Made by a program: the position numbers and the translations under genes
Notes under the pieces: generated by a model
What the model was told of the DNA's origin: nothing
Seen by the model: the letters and a program-made list of their open reading frames with translations, nothing else
The model's database searches: none
Virus record (IMG/VR): IMGVR_UViG_3300007517_000002
Location: 1-39,783 of that record
From: a virus
Reading direction: 5' to 3' (one strand)
DNA: 39,783 nt
Shown: positions 38,744 to 39,783 of the stretch, piece by piece
Numbering within the stretch: the first letter of the stretch is position 1
Layout: every line of letters begins with the position of its first letter

Positions 38744-39123
38744 CACGCCAAAAAACAATCCTTGCAAAGCTACTCAGCGATCGAAAGCCAAAGGGGACCA
38801 GACCGAAGCGGTCAGGATCCCGCGAGCATAAGTACCACGCAAAACCTACAGAGGTAGATGGGATTCGGTTTGCTTCGAAAAAAGAGGCTCGGCGATACAA
38901 AGAATTGCAACTATTAATACGGGCGGGAAAGATTTCGGGGCTTCGACGACAGGTCGCTTTCCCGGTTGTGATCAACGCAAAGTACATAGCTGATTTTGTG
39001 TACGTCGATCTTAAAACAGGTCTCGAAGTGGTCGAGGATTCCAAGGGCTACCGGACAGCGGTGTACAAGCAAAAGAAGCGGCTAATGCTCGCACAACATG
39101 GCATAGAGATTAAGGAGAGCTAG
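38740..39123 (+). CDS. Phage PDDEXK-type nuclease, DUF1064-like
   Basis: The 127-residue protein contains the DUF1064 pattern: HKYHAKPTEVDGIRFASKKE, RRYKELQLLIRAGKI, then INAKYIADFVYVD and EVVEDSKGY, whose D and E-x-K-type residues form the likely PDDEXK site, ending KKRLMLAQHGIEI. These proteins are thought to be phage junction or DNA-end nucleases. It fits the replication/recombination block with the RecT-like protein. Confidence 0.75.
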   Translation: MTRQKTILAKLLSDRKPKGTRPKRSGSREHKYHAKPTEVDGIRFASKKEARRYKELQLLIRAGKISGLRRQVAFPVVINAKYIADFVYVDLKTGLEVVEDSKGYRTAVYKQKKRLMLAQHGIEIKES

Positions 39124-39128
39124 ACATT

Positions 39129-39527
39129 ATGCAACCGACACTTTTTGACATGGATGCGGCTCCGGTTTCCGGTGGTCATTACGACCATCAGCAGACGGAC
39201 AAGCCACTCGCCCGCAATGCCGCTCGTAAAGAGGTGCCTGCGGAGTCTAAGGACGCCGGGTTGCGTAATCGTAACGCGGTACGCGATACGACCAAGCCAC
39301 GACATGGTGGCGATCGTGATCGAGTGCTGGAGCGACTTCGGCAGCTCGGCTTGATGGGTGCGACGCGGGACGAGCTATCAATATCGATGGTGATGCCTTT
39401 AACAACGGTATGCGGTCGTGTCCGTGAGTTGCTTGACGTTTACATGATCATCGAGACGGACATGCGACGCGAGACGCGGCACGGAAAAACGGCGGTTGTC
39501 TTGCAATACCGAGGAGCTACCCAGTGA
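39129..39527 (+). CDS. Winged-helix-like early protein
   Basis: The 132-residue protein has a disordered N-terminal third and a C-terminal winged-helix-like segment (RVLERLRQLGLMGATRDELS, then LTTVCGRVRELLDVYMII). It probably binds DNA, perhaps in replication or regulation. Its stop overlaps the GTG of the next gene (GTGA). Confidence 0.6.
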   Translation: MQPTLFDMDAAPVSGGHYDHQQTDKPLARNAARKEVPAESKDAGLRNRNAVRDTTKPRHGGDRDRVLERLRQLGLMGATRDELSISMVMPLTTVCGRVRELLDVYMIIETDMRRETRHGKTAVVLQYRGATQ

Positions 39528-39783
39528 TCGGAGTGTTACCACCACTCAGGCAGGATTGGGGAGACACCCCGATGCTCGAGATCGGTCGACAGATGGTCGC
39601 TGCCGGGCAACTCGATAGCGAGTCAATGGTCGAGTGTATGGCGCTCGTCGAATACCACAAATCACAACGCGAACGAGTGCGGTGGGCCGGACAATGTTCG
39701 GGTCGCTGCGACGTCAAAAAGATTACTGGCCGCAATGGTACCGAGGTATGCCCGCATACTTTCGAGCCATGCAACAAAAAAGA
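39524..39783 (+). CDS. N-terminal part of the small Cys-rich early protein that continues at base 1
   Basis: GTG 39524 overlaps the previous stop and opens MIGVLPPLRQDWGDTPMLEI; the frame is open to the window end and, after joining at the 123-bp repeat, continues to TGA at 164-166, in total about 100 residues. Cysteines lie in CSGRC and VCPHTFEPC. Function unknown. Confidence 0.8.
   Translation, partial: MIGVLPPLRQDWGDTPMLEIGRQMVAAGQLDSESMVECMALVEYHKSQRERVRWAGQCSGRCDVKKITGRNGTEVCPHTFEPCNKK
39661..39783. repeat. Right copy of the 123-bp terminal direct repeat
   Basis: Identical to bases 1-123. One copy should be removed to obtain the 39,660-bp circle. Confidence 0.97.

Overview
The window is the complete genome of a temperate tailed phage (or excised prophage). 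It is effectively circular: the first 123 bases are repeated exactly as the last 123 (1-123 = 39661-39783), and an open reading frame runs off the right end and finishes at the left end. The unique length is therefore 39,660 bp. Tyrosine integrase, excisionase-like protein, GpA-type terminase, lambda-type portal, protease-capsid fusion, tape measure protein and a long tail operon support this. Codon style, cysteine-rich secreted proteins with CPxGxC motifs and a REP-like palindrome that I associate with Rhodopirellula suggest a planctomycete (Pirellulales-like) host; this is an inference.

Layout. (a) 36.7-39.8 kb, continuing through the junction to 2.6 kb (+): early/replication operon with a DUF551-like protein, a RimI-like acetyltransferase, a tRNA-like gene, a CsrA with a C-terminal extension, a DUF1064-like nuclease, a winged-helix-like protein, a RecT-like annealing protein and replication-type proteins. 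(b) 2.6-7.7 kb (+): array of small genes separated by 92-96 bp imperfect palindromes that have the features of integron attC sites, ending in a full-length integron integrase gene (intI). This looks like an integron with a cassette array carried inside a phage genome and is the most notable system here. (c) 27.1 down to 7.7 kb (-): head and tail genes, from a gpW-like protein and portal through capsid, connectors, an SGNH-hydrolase tail fibre, tube-like and tape-measure proteins to distal tail proteins. (d) 27.2-33.1 kb (+): HTH protein, a cluster of lipoprotein/membrane/secreted proteins including a C39-like peptidase, then a terminase fragment, the small subunit and the large subunit. (e) 33.4-36.5 kb (-): integrase, excisionase, membrane proteins and an unknown protein, divergent from the early operon across a promoter/operator region near 36.56-36.63 kb.

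The genes fit a lysogeny/early switch at 36.5-36.7 kb and a second divergent promoter region at 27.12-27.24 kb that feeds structural genes one way and packaging/membrane genes the other. The cassette array sits between the replication genes and the last tail gene, in the early transcript direction, so its small genes would be expressed early. Other points of note are a dnaX-like slippery sequence between the fused protease and capsid, a 15-base motif repeated four times at module borders, an in-frame duplicated terminase segment, and a perfect 29-bp palindrome that supplies the start codon of a tail gene.
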